A stretch of 64,000 nucleotides of DNA, taken from the NCBI GenBank assembly GCA_001604135.1, contig LVAT01000008.1:1-64000 (forward strand), given 5' to 3'. This stretch comes from Clostridiales bacterium Firm_14. Its GTDB lineage: Bacteria; Bacillota; Clostridia; Saccharofermentanales; Saccharofermentanaceae. Positions 48,606-56,856 of the stretch are shown piece by piece. The position numbers were made by a program, and so were the translations under genes. Below the pieces are notes generated by a model. It had not been told where the DNA came from, did no database searches, and worked only from the letters and a program-made list of their open reading frames with translations. Numbering within the stretch: position 1 is the first letter of the stretch; every line of letters starts with the position of its first letter.

Positions 48606-49318
48606 AATTACTGGTTTGTGATACATCGAATACGAACTGCAGTGCCGGCGTTTTCGAAGACGGCAAAGAACTCTGCTATGAACTCTCGTTTGAGACAAAG
48701 ACTCATTCCGAGACATTCATGCCGCTGGTCCACAGCGTAATGGAGAAGGCAAAGGTTAAGCACGAAGACTTGGACGGCTATGCGGTAACCGTAGGTCCGG
48801 GTTCTTTTACGGGTATCAGGATCGGAGTAGCTGCCGTAAAGGGCATGGCTCTTGCAGCCGGAAAGAAGTGCATCGCGGTATCTTCGACTGAAGCGCTCGC
48901 GAGATCCTGCGAGAATGCGACGATGACGCCAAAGAGCGAGACTCTGATCGTGCCTGCCATAGACGCGAGAAACAACAGGGTTTTCGCGCAGGCTGCAGAA
49001 GACGATACATTAAGATCCCTGATCCCCGAAGATGCTTACGATGCTGATGATCTCGCGGAGAAGATCTCGAAGATACCTGAGGTGATCTACGGCAAGAGAC
49101 GTCAGATCCTGGTTGTCGGAAGCGGCGCGAACGTGCTGAAGAAAGCTTTCGAGAAGGCAGGCTATGGACTTAATATCTACTATGCGCCCGGAGCGGCAAT
49201 TATGCCCAAGGGTGTTGCAAGGGCAGCTTTTGCTGACAAGGAGCTTATCGACGCGAGGGATCTCAAGGCGTCCTATTGTGCAGTATCCCAGGCTGAGAGG
49301 CTTAAGAAGAATGAATGA
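48602..49318 (+). CDS. tsaB: tRNA t6A biosynthesis protein TsaB
   Basis: LVCDTSNTNCSAGV, VTVGPGSFTGIRIGVAAVKGMA. Confidence 0.94.
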   Translation: MKLLVCDTSNTNCSAGVFEDGKELCYELSFETKTHSETFMPLVHSVMEKAKVKHEDLDGYAVTVGPGSFTGIRIGVAAVKGMALAAGKKCIAVSSTEALARSCENATMTPKSETLIVPAIDARNNRVFAQAAEDDTLRSLIPEDAYDADDLAEKISKIPEVIYGKRRQILVVGSGANVLKKAFEKAGYGLNIYYAPGAAIMPKGVARAAFADKELIDARDLKASYCAVSQAERLKKNE

Positions 49319-49757
49319 TCCTGATTTGGTGATCAGATCCGGCGATCTGTCCGATATCAAATACATCATGGAGCTGGAACAGGGATCCATTGTCCATCCC
49401 TGGGACAGCAAGGCCATTGAGAGCCTGATCGTCGATCCCAATAAGAAATGCCTGGTTGCAGATCTTCATGGCGAAGTCGTCGGCTATGTCGGCGCCGAGA
49501 CCGTTCTGGACGAGTGCAACATCGGAAATATCGTTACCCATAAGGATTACAGGGGCAGGGGATTTGCATCCGTAATGATGGAGAACCTGTTGTCCGTACT
49601 TAAGGACATGGGCATCAATAAGTTATTTTTGGAAGTCGAGCACGATAACGGACCTGCGATCGCGCTTTATGAGAAATTCGGTTTTGTCAGATACGGCTTA
49701 AGACGCGATTATTACGGTCAGGGTAAGGACGCGATCCTTATGAGCCTCGATCTTTGA
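49311..49757 (+). CDS. rimI: Ribosomal protein alanine N-acetyltransferase RimI-like (GNAT)
   Basis: GNIVTHKDYRGRGFASVMMENLL; follows tsaB with overlapping start. Confidence 0.9.
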   Translation: MNDPDLVIRSGDLSDIKYIMELEQGSIVHPWDSKAIESLIVDPNKKCLVADLHGEVVGYVGAETVLDECNIGNIVTHKDYRGRGFASVMMENLLSVLKDMGINKLFLEVEHDNGPAIALYEKFGFVRYGLRRDYYGQGKDAILMSLDL

Positions 49758-49904
49758 TTGATAAATTTAACAAAAGGATTTCTTAAATCCCACTCATTTG
49801 GGTTAAATAGTCGAAATTGGACAGAACGGCTCGATTTTGGTTGATTTTAAAGAAAGTCAAAAATATACTTATCCTGTTAATTTATGAGGGGATGTACCTG
49901 TACT

Positions 49905-50171
49905 ATGACTAAAGAAAAGATTGTTTTTGATTGTGAAGATGCTTTGCAGATGAAGGCCGTAGCGGTCATGATCCAGAAGGCTTCCCAGTACCACAGCACA
50001 ATCTACATTGTCCGCAGCGGCAGAAGAGCTAATGCGAAGAGCCTTTTGGGTGTTATGTCCCTCGGAATCGAGAACGGCGCCGAGATCGAGATCGAAGCAA
50101 ACGGCGACGATGAGAAGGAAGCTTGCGAAGCGCTTCTCGCTCACCTCAAGAATCCTAAGATCGCTGTGTAA
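49905..50171 (+). CDS. HPr-family protein, Crh-like (Gln at position 15, Ser at 46)
   Basis: DALQMKAVAVMIQKASQY and NAKSLLGVMSLGIENGAEIEIEA align with HPr/Crh. Confidence 0.88.
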   Translation: MTKEKIVFDCEDALQMKAVAVMIQKASQYHSTIYIVRSGRRANAKSLLGVMSLGIENGAEIEIEANGDDEKEACEALLAHLKNPKIAV

Positions 50172-52033
50172 TGCCCGCCGGTAAATTCGACGCCAGGCTG
50201 GACACAGTCCCTTTAAGCCCCGGAGTGTACCTTATGAAGGACTCTTCGGGCTGTGTTATTTATGTAGGAAAAGCAAAGAAACTCCGCAACAGACTGAAGA
50301 GCTATTTCGGAGGCGGAGTGATCTCTTCGCCGAAGGTCAGGGCAATGGTATCCCATGTCGCTGACTTCGAATATACGGTCGTAGGTTCCGAACCTGAGGC
50401 TTTGCTTCTCGAAAACAATCTCATCAAGAGATACCAGCCCAAATACAATATCCTTCTCCGTGACGACAAGGGATATCCTTATATCTGCATCACTTTGAAC
50501 GAAGCATACCCCAGAGTGTTTAAGGCGTTCAGGCCTGATCCTGAAGCCAGGAAAAACGGTGCGAAATACTACGGACCTTACATGGGTTCTGACTGCTTTG
50601 AAGTACTTAATGCAATAAATGACATTTTCCCGTTAAAGCGCTGCAAGAAGGTCTTCCCCCGTGATATCGGCAAGGAGCGCCCCTGCCTCAATTACCACAT
50701 CGGCAAGTGCATGGCGCCGTGCCTCGGAACCGTAAAACAGGAAGACTACAGAGCGATGGTTGACCAGATCGTACAGTTCTTCGAAGGCAAATACGACGGC
50801 ATCGAGAAGGACATCAAGGCGCAGATGGAAACGTGCTCCGCTAACCTCGAATTCGAGAAGGCCGGAGCCTTAAGAGACAGGCTTTATGCCCTCCGCAGCA
50901 TCCGCCAGAACCAGAGAGTTTATCTTGATATCGAGCGTGACGTTGACGCTATCGGTCTCTATTCGGACTGCGGCGAGACGTGCGTAAGAAAGCTCGAATT
51001 AAGACAGGGCAGAATAGTAGGTTCTTCCACGTATTTCTTCACCGGCGAAGAGGATGAGAAGGAAGACATCCTGAAGAATTTCATTATGCAGTATTACGAG
51101 GATGCGCCGTTCATTCCGCCGCTTATCCTTGTTCCTTTTAAGATGGAAGAAGACGATCTCGAAGTGATCGAGAAAACGCTTACGGAGAAGCTCGGCAAGA
51201 ACTGCAAACTCCATGTCGCAGAGCGCGGCGAGCTCCGTGAGTTATCTGACCTCGCGAAGAACAACGCACGTGAGATGATGGTCCGCAGGATCTTAAGAGG
51301 CGGCAATGCGAATGCCGATCCTTCGGTTCCTCTGCGCTATCTCGAAGAACTTCTTGGCGCACCCGAAGGCAGGATCTCCAGAGCCGAATCTTTCGATATC
51401 AGTAACCTCGGCAACGACGATATCTGCGCAGGCATGGTCGTCTTCAAAGACGGCAAAGCCGACAAGCAGTCCTACAGATTATTCAAGATGAAGCGCGTTG
51501 AGACTCAGGACGACTACATGTCCATGAGAGAGACTCTTGAGCGCAGATTCTCACATAACGAAGACGACGGATTTAAGTATCCCGACATCATCCTTGTCGA
51601 CGGCGGCAAAGGCCAGCTCGATGCGGTCGCATCAGTCGTAAGATCGATGGAAGGAACAAAGGATATCTACCTGGCAGGCATGGTAAAGAATGACAGGCAC
51701 AAGACGTCGGGGATCGTTTTCGAAGACGGACGCGAGATAAGACTTGAAGGAAGGACATTGACTGACAGTGAGATGGGACTTTTAAGATTCCTTACGACTG
51801 TCCAGAATGAAGTCCACAGATTCGCGATCTCTTATCAGCATAAGCTTGCCGGCAAGCGCAATATCAAATATAAGCTTGAGAACATCGAAGGCATCGGCCC
51901 CTCGAAGCGCAAGAATCTGCTCGCGCATTTTGGTACAATAAAGGCCGTGGAAAACGCTTCTGTTGAGGAGCTTAAGGAAGCAAAGGGCATTTCCGAGAAG
52001 GATGCCAAGGCAATATACAACTATTTCCACTAG
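50171..52033 (+). CDS. uvrC: Excinuclease ABC subunit C
   Basis: PLSPGVYLMKDSSGCVIYVGKAKKLRNRLKSYF (GIY-YIG), UVR motif, RNase H-like and HhH C-terminus. Confidence 0.96.
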   Translation: MPAGKFDARLDTVPLSPGVYLMKDSSGCVIYVGKAKKLRNRLKSYFGGGVISSPKVRAMVSHVADFEYTVVGSEPEALLLENNLIKRYQPKYNILLRDDKGYPYICITLNEAYPRVFKAFRPDPEARKNGAKYYGPYMGSDCFEVLNAINDIFPLKRCKKVFPRDIGKERPCLNYHIGKCMAPCLGTVKQEDYRAMVDQIVQFFEGKYDGIEKDIKAQMETCSANLEFEKAGALRDRLYALRSIRQNQRVYLDIERDVDAIGLYSDCGETCVRKLELRQGRIVGSSTYFFTGEEDEKEDILKNFIMQYYEDAPFIPPLILVPFKMEEDDLEVIEKTLTEKLGKNCKLHVAERGELRELSDLAKNNAREMMVRRILRGGNANADPSVPLRYLEELLGAPEGRISRAESFDISNLGNDDICAGMVVFKDGKADKQSYRLFKMKRVETQDDYMSMRETLERRFSHNEDDGFKYPDIILVDGGKGQLDAVASVVRSMEGTKDIYLAGMVKNDRHKTSGIVFEDGREIRLEGRTLTDSEMGLLRFLTTVQNEVHRFAISYQHKLAGKRNIKYKLENIEGIGPSKRKNLLAHFGTIKAVENASVEELKEAKGISEKDAKAIYNYFH

Positions 52034-52044
52034 AGGGAGTCTTA

Positions 52045-52761
52045 ATGGCAATCTACGCCCTTGCGGATCTGCATCTGTGTCTAAGCAATCCCGACAAATC
52101 CATGGCGATCTGTTGGAGCACTTGGACTGACTATGTCGAGAGGATCAAAGAGAACTGGGAGAACACCGTAACCGCTGAAGATACGGTGCTCGTGTCAGGC
52201 GATATTTCCTGGGCTACCTATGTCGATAAGGCCGAAGAGGATTTCCGCTATTTATCAGAGCTTCCCGGCCGCAAGCTCTTATCCCGCGGCAACCACGATT
52301 ACTGGTGGACCACGATGAAGAAGATGGAAGAATATTTCGCTTCCCAAGGCTTCAATAACCTTGAATTCGTAAGGACAAATGTCCTCGAAGCAGAGGGTTG
52401 CCTTATCACCGGCACGAGAGGCTGGATGATAGAGACCAAGGATGCGATCGAAGGCTCTGACAACAGGAAGATCTACGAGCGCGAGAAGCTCCGCATCAAG
52501 ATGTGCATTGATGTCATTAGCGAAGCTGATCCGGACCACTCGAAAAAGCACATCCTCATGATCCACTATCCTCCCATAACCGCCAAGCAGGAGTTCACGG
52601 AGTTTGCCGAGATGATCGCTTCAGGCGGCATCGACATCTGCGTTTACGGGCACCTTCATGGCAAGGCTCACAAGAAAGCTTTCGAGGGCGATTTCGGAGG
52701 GTGCAAGTTCATCTGCACGTCGGCAGATTTTGTCGGCTTCAAGCCGGTCAGGATAGTCTGA
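52045..52761 (+). CDS. Metallophosphoesterase
   Basis: YALADLHL, VSGDISW, LSRGNHDYWW, YGHLHGKAH. Confidence 0.9.
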   Translation: MAIYALADLHLCLSNPDKSMAICWSTWTDYVERIKENWENTVTAEDTVLVSGDISWATYVDKAEEDFRYLSELPGRKLLSRGNHDYWWTTMKKMEEYFASQGFNNLEFVRTNVLEAEGCLITGTRGWMIETKDAIEGSDNRKIYEREKLRIKMCIDVISEADPDHSKKHILMIHYPPITAKQEFTEFAEMIASGGIDICVYGHLHGKAHKKAFEGDFGGCKFICTSADFVGFKPVRIV

Positions 52762-53030
52762 TTCTTCGCTGGATACGCGCCTGTAAAATTCCAGACAAAA
52801 GTCCGACTATATCGGAATAAAATCCGGAATTTTCCGGTTTGTGAGTGATAATCCCGAAAAAGTTCCGGCCATGCCGGACTTTTATCCGGAAATTCCGGGG
52901 TGAAGAGCACGCCCGCAAAACACACGGTGAAAATTTTTTCGCGCCCGCAAACGCAATAAATAAAGGCATTAGCGGGACACATAAAATTAATTTGATAGAC
53001 AGCTAAAGTATTATAATATATAATAATTTC

Positions 53031-53075
53031 GAGCCGAAGCATCGGGATAATCCCGCATGCGGCGGCTCTTTTTTG
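53031..53075 (+). terminator. Intrinsic terminator / attenuator-like hairpin upstream of yicC
   Basis: GAGCCG...CGGCTC with inner GCATCGGGATAATCCCGCATGC, followed by six T. Confidence 0.65.
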
Positions 53076-53101
53076 TCTATATCTTCAGTAGAGGTAATCA
53101 C

Positions 53102-53989
53102 ATGGCATACTCGATGACAGGCTTCGGCCGCGGCGAGAAGGTTTTCGACACCAGGAAATACAGTATTGAGATCAAGTCGGTCAATTCCAGATTCTGCGAT
53201 ATTTCGATCAGAATGCCCAGGATCTTTAACTATTTGGACGGCGATATCAGAAGAGTTATCACCGACAGGCTCCTGAGAGGAAAGATCGACGTTTTCGTTA
53301 ATTATGAGGATCAGGGTGAGGCAGGACAGACGGTTACCGTCAACGCAGGCCTTGCCAAAGAGTATTCCGAGGCTGCCAAGGCAATTGCGGCTCTTACGGG
53401 ACGCGAGGATGATTTCGGAGTTGCAAGACTTGCGACAATGCAGGATGTCCTGAGCGTTACTCAGAACGAGATCAATGAAGAGCAGGCAGCGACAGAGCTC
53501 ATGGAGGCGCTTAATCTTGCAATAGACGGCATGCTCGCCATGAGAAAGAGAGAGGGCGAGAACTTAGTTGCCACGATCCTTACTAAGGTACAGACACTCG
53601 AAGGCATCAGGGAGGAAGTCGTAACGAGATCACCTGAAGTTGTTGAAGCATATAAGCAGAAGTTGGCAGCAAGGATCAATGAGATCTTAACAAGTGAGCA
53701 GAGAGAATTCTACGATGACAACAGGCTTGCTGCAGAAGTTGCGATCTTTGCCGACAAATGCGCGATCGATGAGGAGATGGCAAGACTTTCTTCCCACTTC
53801 TCACAGGCAAGAAAGATATTGGCCGAAGACGGTTCTGTCGGTAAGAAGATGGATTTCCTCGTTCAGGAGATCAACCGCGAAGTCAATACGACAGGCAGCA
53901 AAGCAAATGACATCGAGATCACTTCCAGAGTTCTTTCAATGAAGAACCTTGTCGAAGAGATCAGAGAACAGATACAGAATCTTGTATAA
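53102..53989 (+). CDS. yicC: YicC family endoribonuclease
   Basis: MAYSMTGFGRGEKVFDTRKYSIEIKSVNSRFCDISIRMPR; start at ATG 53102. Confidence 0.93.
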   Translation: MAYSMTGFGRGEKVFDTRKYSIEIKSVNSRFCDISIRMPRIFNYLDGDIRRVITDRLLRGKIDVFVNYEDQGEAGQTVTVNAGLAKEYSEAAKAIAALTGREDDFGVARLATMQDVLSVTQNEINEEQAATELMEALNLAIDGMLAMRKREGENLVATILTKVQTLEGIREEVVTRSPEVVEAYKQKLAARINEILTSEQREFYDDNRLAAEVAIFADKCAIDEEMARLSSHFSQARKILAEDGSVGKKMDFLVQEINREVNTTGSKANDIEITSRVLSMKNLVEEIREQIQNLV

Positions 53990-54003
53990 GGGAAGGGCAG
54001 TAA

Positions 54004-54240
54004 ATGGCATCTGAATTTATAGACATCGGATTCGGAAACATAGCACAGGCATCACGCATTATCTGCGTTGCCGCTGCAGAGTCTTCTCCGGTAAGACGCA
54101 TGATGCAGGATTCCAAGGACAGAGGAACTCTTGTAGACTGCTGCGCCGGCAAGAAGTGCAAATCTGTAATCGTTACGGACAGCGGACTCGTTCTTACATC
54201 AGCGCTTTCCACATCAGAGATAAAGGAGATGCTGGGATGA
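54004..54240 (+). CDS. DUF370/RemA-like regulatory protein
   Basis: FIDIGFGNIAQASRIICVAAAESSPVRRMMQDSKDRGTLVDCCAGKKCKSVIVTDSG; between yicC and gmk. Confidence 0.88.
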   Translation: MASEFIDIGFGNIAQASRIICVAAAESSPVRRMMQDSKDRGTLVDCCAGKKCKSVIVTDSGLVLTSALSTSEIKEMLG

Positions 54241-54860
54241 ATGATTTCAGAGGATTGATCGTTGCAGTATCCGGTCCTTCGGGTGTAGGAAAAGGAACCG
54301 TGCTCGCGAGAGTCGAAGAGCTCTTGGAGCAGGCAAATCCCGGCAGCGTGGGTCATTCGATCTCAGTCACGACGAGAGCTCCGAGAGGACAGGAAAAAGA
54401 CGGCGTCGAGTACTACTTCAGAACGACAGAGCAGTTTGAACAGATGATAAAGGACGGCAAGATCGTAGAGTACGACAAATATGTTGATAATTACTACGGC
54501 ACACCTTCGGATCCTTTGGACGAGATGCTCAGCAAAGGACAGGACGTTCTTTTCGATATCACAATAGAAGGAAGCCTGGCACTTAACCGTAAGTTTGACG
54601 TCGACACGGTAACGATATTCATCCTGCCGCCGTCGATGGAAGAACTCGAGAACAGATTAAGAGGCAGAGGCACGGAGACTGAAGAGAAGATCGCAAAGAG
54701 ACTTGCCCAGTCAAGAGAAGAGATCAAGCGTGCCGGAGAATTCGAATACATCATTACGAACGATGATGTGGACAGGGCAGCAAGAGACATTCTTGCAATT
54801 ATCACCGCTGAAAAGCTTAAAGCTTCGAAGAATATACGTACAGCAAAAGAACTTGAATAA
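54237..54860 (+). CDS. gmk: Guanylate kinase
   Basis: GLIVAVSGPSGVGKGTVL, SVTTRAPRGQEKDGVEYYF; start ATG overlapping previous stop. Confidence 0.95.
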   Translation: MNDFRGLIVAVSGPSGVGKGTVLARVEELLEQANPGSVGHSISVTTRAPRGQEKDGVEYYFRTTEQFEQMIKDGKIVEYDKYVDNYYGTPSDPLDEMLSKGQDVLFDITIEGSLALNRKFDVDTVTIFILPPSMEELENRLRGRGTETEEKIAKRLAQSREEIKRAGEFEYIITNDDVDRAARDILAIITAEKLKASKNIRTAKELE

Positions 54861-54881
54861 AAGGAGAAGAGAGGTAAAAAG

Positions 54882-55319
54882 ATGTTAACAGATCCTTCAA
54901 TCGAGAAACTCAAAGAGAAGTCAGCAAGCCCTTACGACCTTACGGTACTCGTAAGCAAGCGTGCAAGAGAACTGACAGACGGCGCTCAGCCCATGATCGA
55001 TGCTGACGGTGCAGCAAATGTTGTATCTTTGGCATGCCGTGAGGTTGCAGCTGACAAGGTCGTTGCAGTCAAGGGTGATGTAGAGGATGAAGCAGTCATC
55101 CCGATCACAAGAGAAGAGAAGATCAGAAGAAGAGAAGAAGCTGAGAACAGAAGAAAGATGCTCGAAGAAGAAAGAGCAGAGAGAATGTCTGTTGCAGGCG
55201 GCTTGAACTCCAAGGGTTTGGATGATCTTATTGATGCTTTGGCAGGCGGCAGCTCTGAAGAAGAGGAAGTCGTTTACGAAGGTGAAGGCGAAGACGAGCC
55301 TTCTGATGATGAAGAATAA
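54882..55319 (+). CDS. rpoZ: DNA-directed RNA polymerase omega subunit with acidic C-terminal extension
   Basis: SPYDLTVLVSKRARELTDGAQPM; position after gmk. Confidence 0.85.
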   Translation: MLTDPSIEKLKEKSASPYDLTVLVSKRARELTDGAQPMIDADGAANVVSLACREVAADKVVAVKGDVEDEAVIPITREEKIRRREEAENRRKMLEEERAERMSVAGGLNSKGLDDLIDALAGGSSEEEEVVYEGEGEDEPSDDEE

Positions 55320-55340
55320 TCCAAAGGGAGTTTAAGTAAT

Positions 55341-56756
55341 ATGGCAGTAGAAAAAACAATGGATAAGATAGTCTCACTTGCAAAGGTAAGAGGCTTCGTA
55401 TATCCGGGTTCTGACATCTACGGTGGTCTTGCAAATTCATGGGACTACGGCCCGTTAGGTGTTCAGCTTAAGAATAACGTTAAGGCAGCATGGTGGAAGA
55501 AGTTCGTCCAGGAGAGCCCTTACAATGTAGGACTTGATGCTGCGATCATCATGAACCCCAAGACATGGGTCGCTTCAGGCCACGTCGGCGGATTCTCCGA
55601 TCCTCTCATCGACTGCAAGCAGTGCAAGGCACGTCAGAGAGCAGATAACCTCGTTGAGGATTGGAACAAGGAGAACGGTATTGAGAACGTTCCCGTAGAG
55701 GGCATGAGCCCTGAAGAAATGGTTGCTTACATCAGAGAGAACAACATTCCCTGCCCTGTATGCGGCGGCCACAACTTCACAGACATCCGTAAGTTCAACC
55801 TCATGTTCAAGACATTCATCGGTGTTACCGAGGATGCCACATCAGAAGTTTATTTGAGACCTGAGACAGCTCAGGGTATCTTCGTTAACTTTGCTAACGT
55901 TCAGCGTTCCGCAAGAAAGAAGCTTCCTTTCGGTATCTGCCAGATCGGTAAGTCTTTCCGTAACGAGATCACACCCGGCAACTTCATCTTCCGTACAAGA
56001 GAGTTCGAGCAGATGGAGTTAGAGTTCTTCTGCGAACCCGGCACTGACCTTGAGTGGTTTGATTACTGGAAGACATTCTGCCATGACTGGCTGATCGGTC
56101 TTGGCATCAAGGAAGAAGAGCTCCGTACAAGAGACCACGCTAAGGAAGAGCTCGCTTTCTATTCCAGAGCCACGACAGACTTCGAGTTTGCTTTCCCTTT
56201 CACAGACTGGGGCGAACTCTGGGGCATCGCTGACCGTACAGATTACGATCTTAAGCAGCACATGGAATTCTCCAAGCAGGATCTCACATATTTCGATCCC
56301 GCAAAGAACGAGAAGTACATTCCTTACGTTATCGAGCCTTCGCTCGGTGCTGACCGTGTAACACTCGCATTCCTCTGCTCCGCTTATGATGAGGAAGAGC
56401 TCGAGGGCGGCGACGTAAGAACAGTAATGCATTTCCACCCGTTCCTTGCTCCTATCAAGATCGGTGTGCTTCCTCTTTCCGCGAAACTTACGGATAAGGC
56501 TCAGCCTATTTTCGAGAAGCTCTCAAAGAAGTACATGTGCGAGCTCGACGACCGTCAGTCCATCGGTAAGCGCTACAGAAGACAGGACGAGATCGGTACT
56601 CCTTACTGCGTAGTTTACGACTTCGACTCTGAGAATGACGGCTGCGTAACTATCAGAGAAAGAGACTCAATGAAGAACGTCGAGTACGAGCCCGGAAACA
56701 TCAGATTCCCGATCGAAAAACTTGAAGAATTTTTTGCAGATAAGTTCGATTTTTAA
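55341..56756 (+). CDS. glyS: Glycyl-tRNA synthetase (dimeric type)
   Basis: [79 protein letters not shown]. Confidence 0.96.
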   Translation: MAVEKTMDKIVSLAKVRGFVYPGSDIYGGLANSWDYGPLGVQLKNNVKAAWWKKFVQESPYNVGLDAAIIMNPKTWVASGHVGGFSDPLIDCKQCKARQRADNLVEDWNKENGIENVPVEGMSPEEMVAYIRENNIPCPVCGGHNFTDIRKFNLMFKTFIGVTEDATSEVYLRPETAQGIFVNFANVQRSARKKLPFGICQIGKSFRNEITPGNFIFRTREFEQMELEFFCEPGTDLEWFDYWKTFCHDWLIGLGIKEEELRTRDHAKEELAFYSRATTDFEFAFPFTDWGELWGIADRTDYDLKQHMEFSKQDLTYFDPAKNEKYIPYVIEPSLGADRVTLAFLCSAYDEEELEGGDVRTVMHFHPFLAPIKIGVLPLSAKLTDKAQPIFEKLSKKYMCELDDRQSIGKRYRRQDEIGTPYCVVYDFDSENDGCVTIRERDSMKNVEYEPGNIRFPIEKLEEFFADKFDF

Positions 56757-56856
56757 GACTATATTCTGTTAAAATAAACTGATAAGTTTTTAGCAGGCTA
56801 AAATGCCAATAGAGAAACAAAAAACTGAATCCAATAAATGAAAGGCGGATAAAAGA

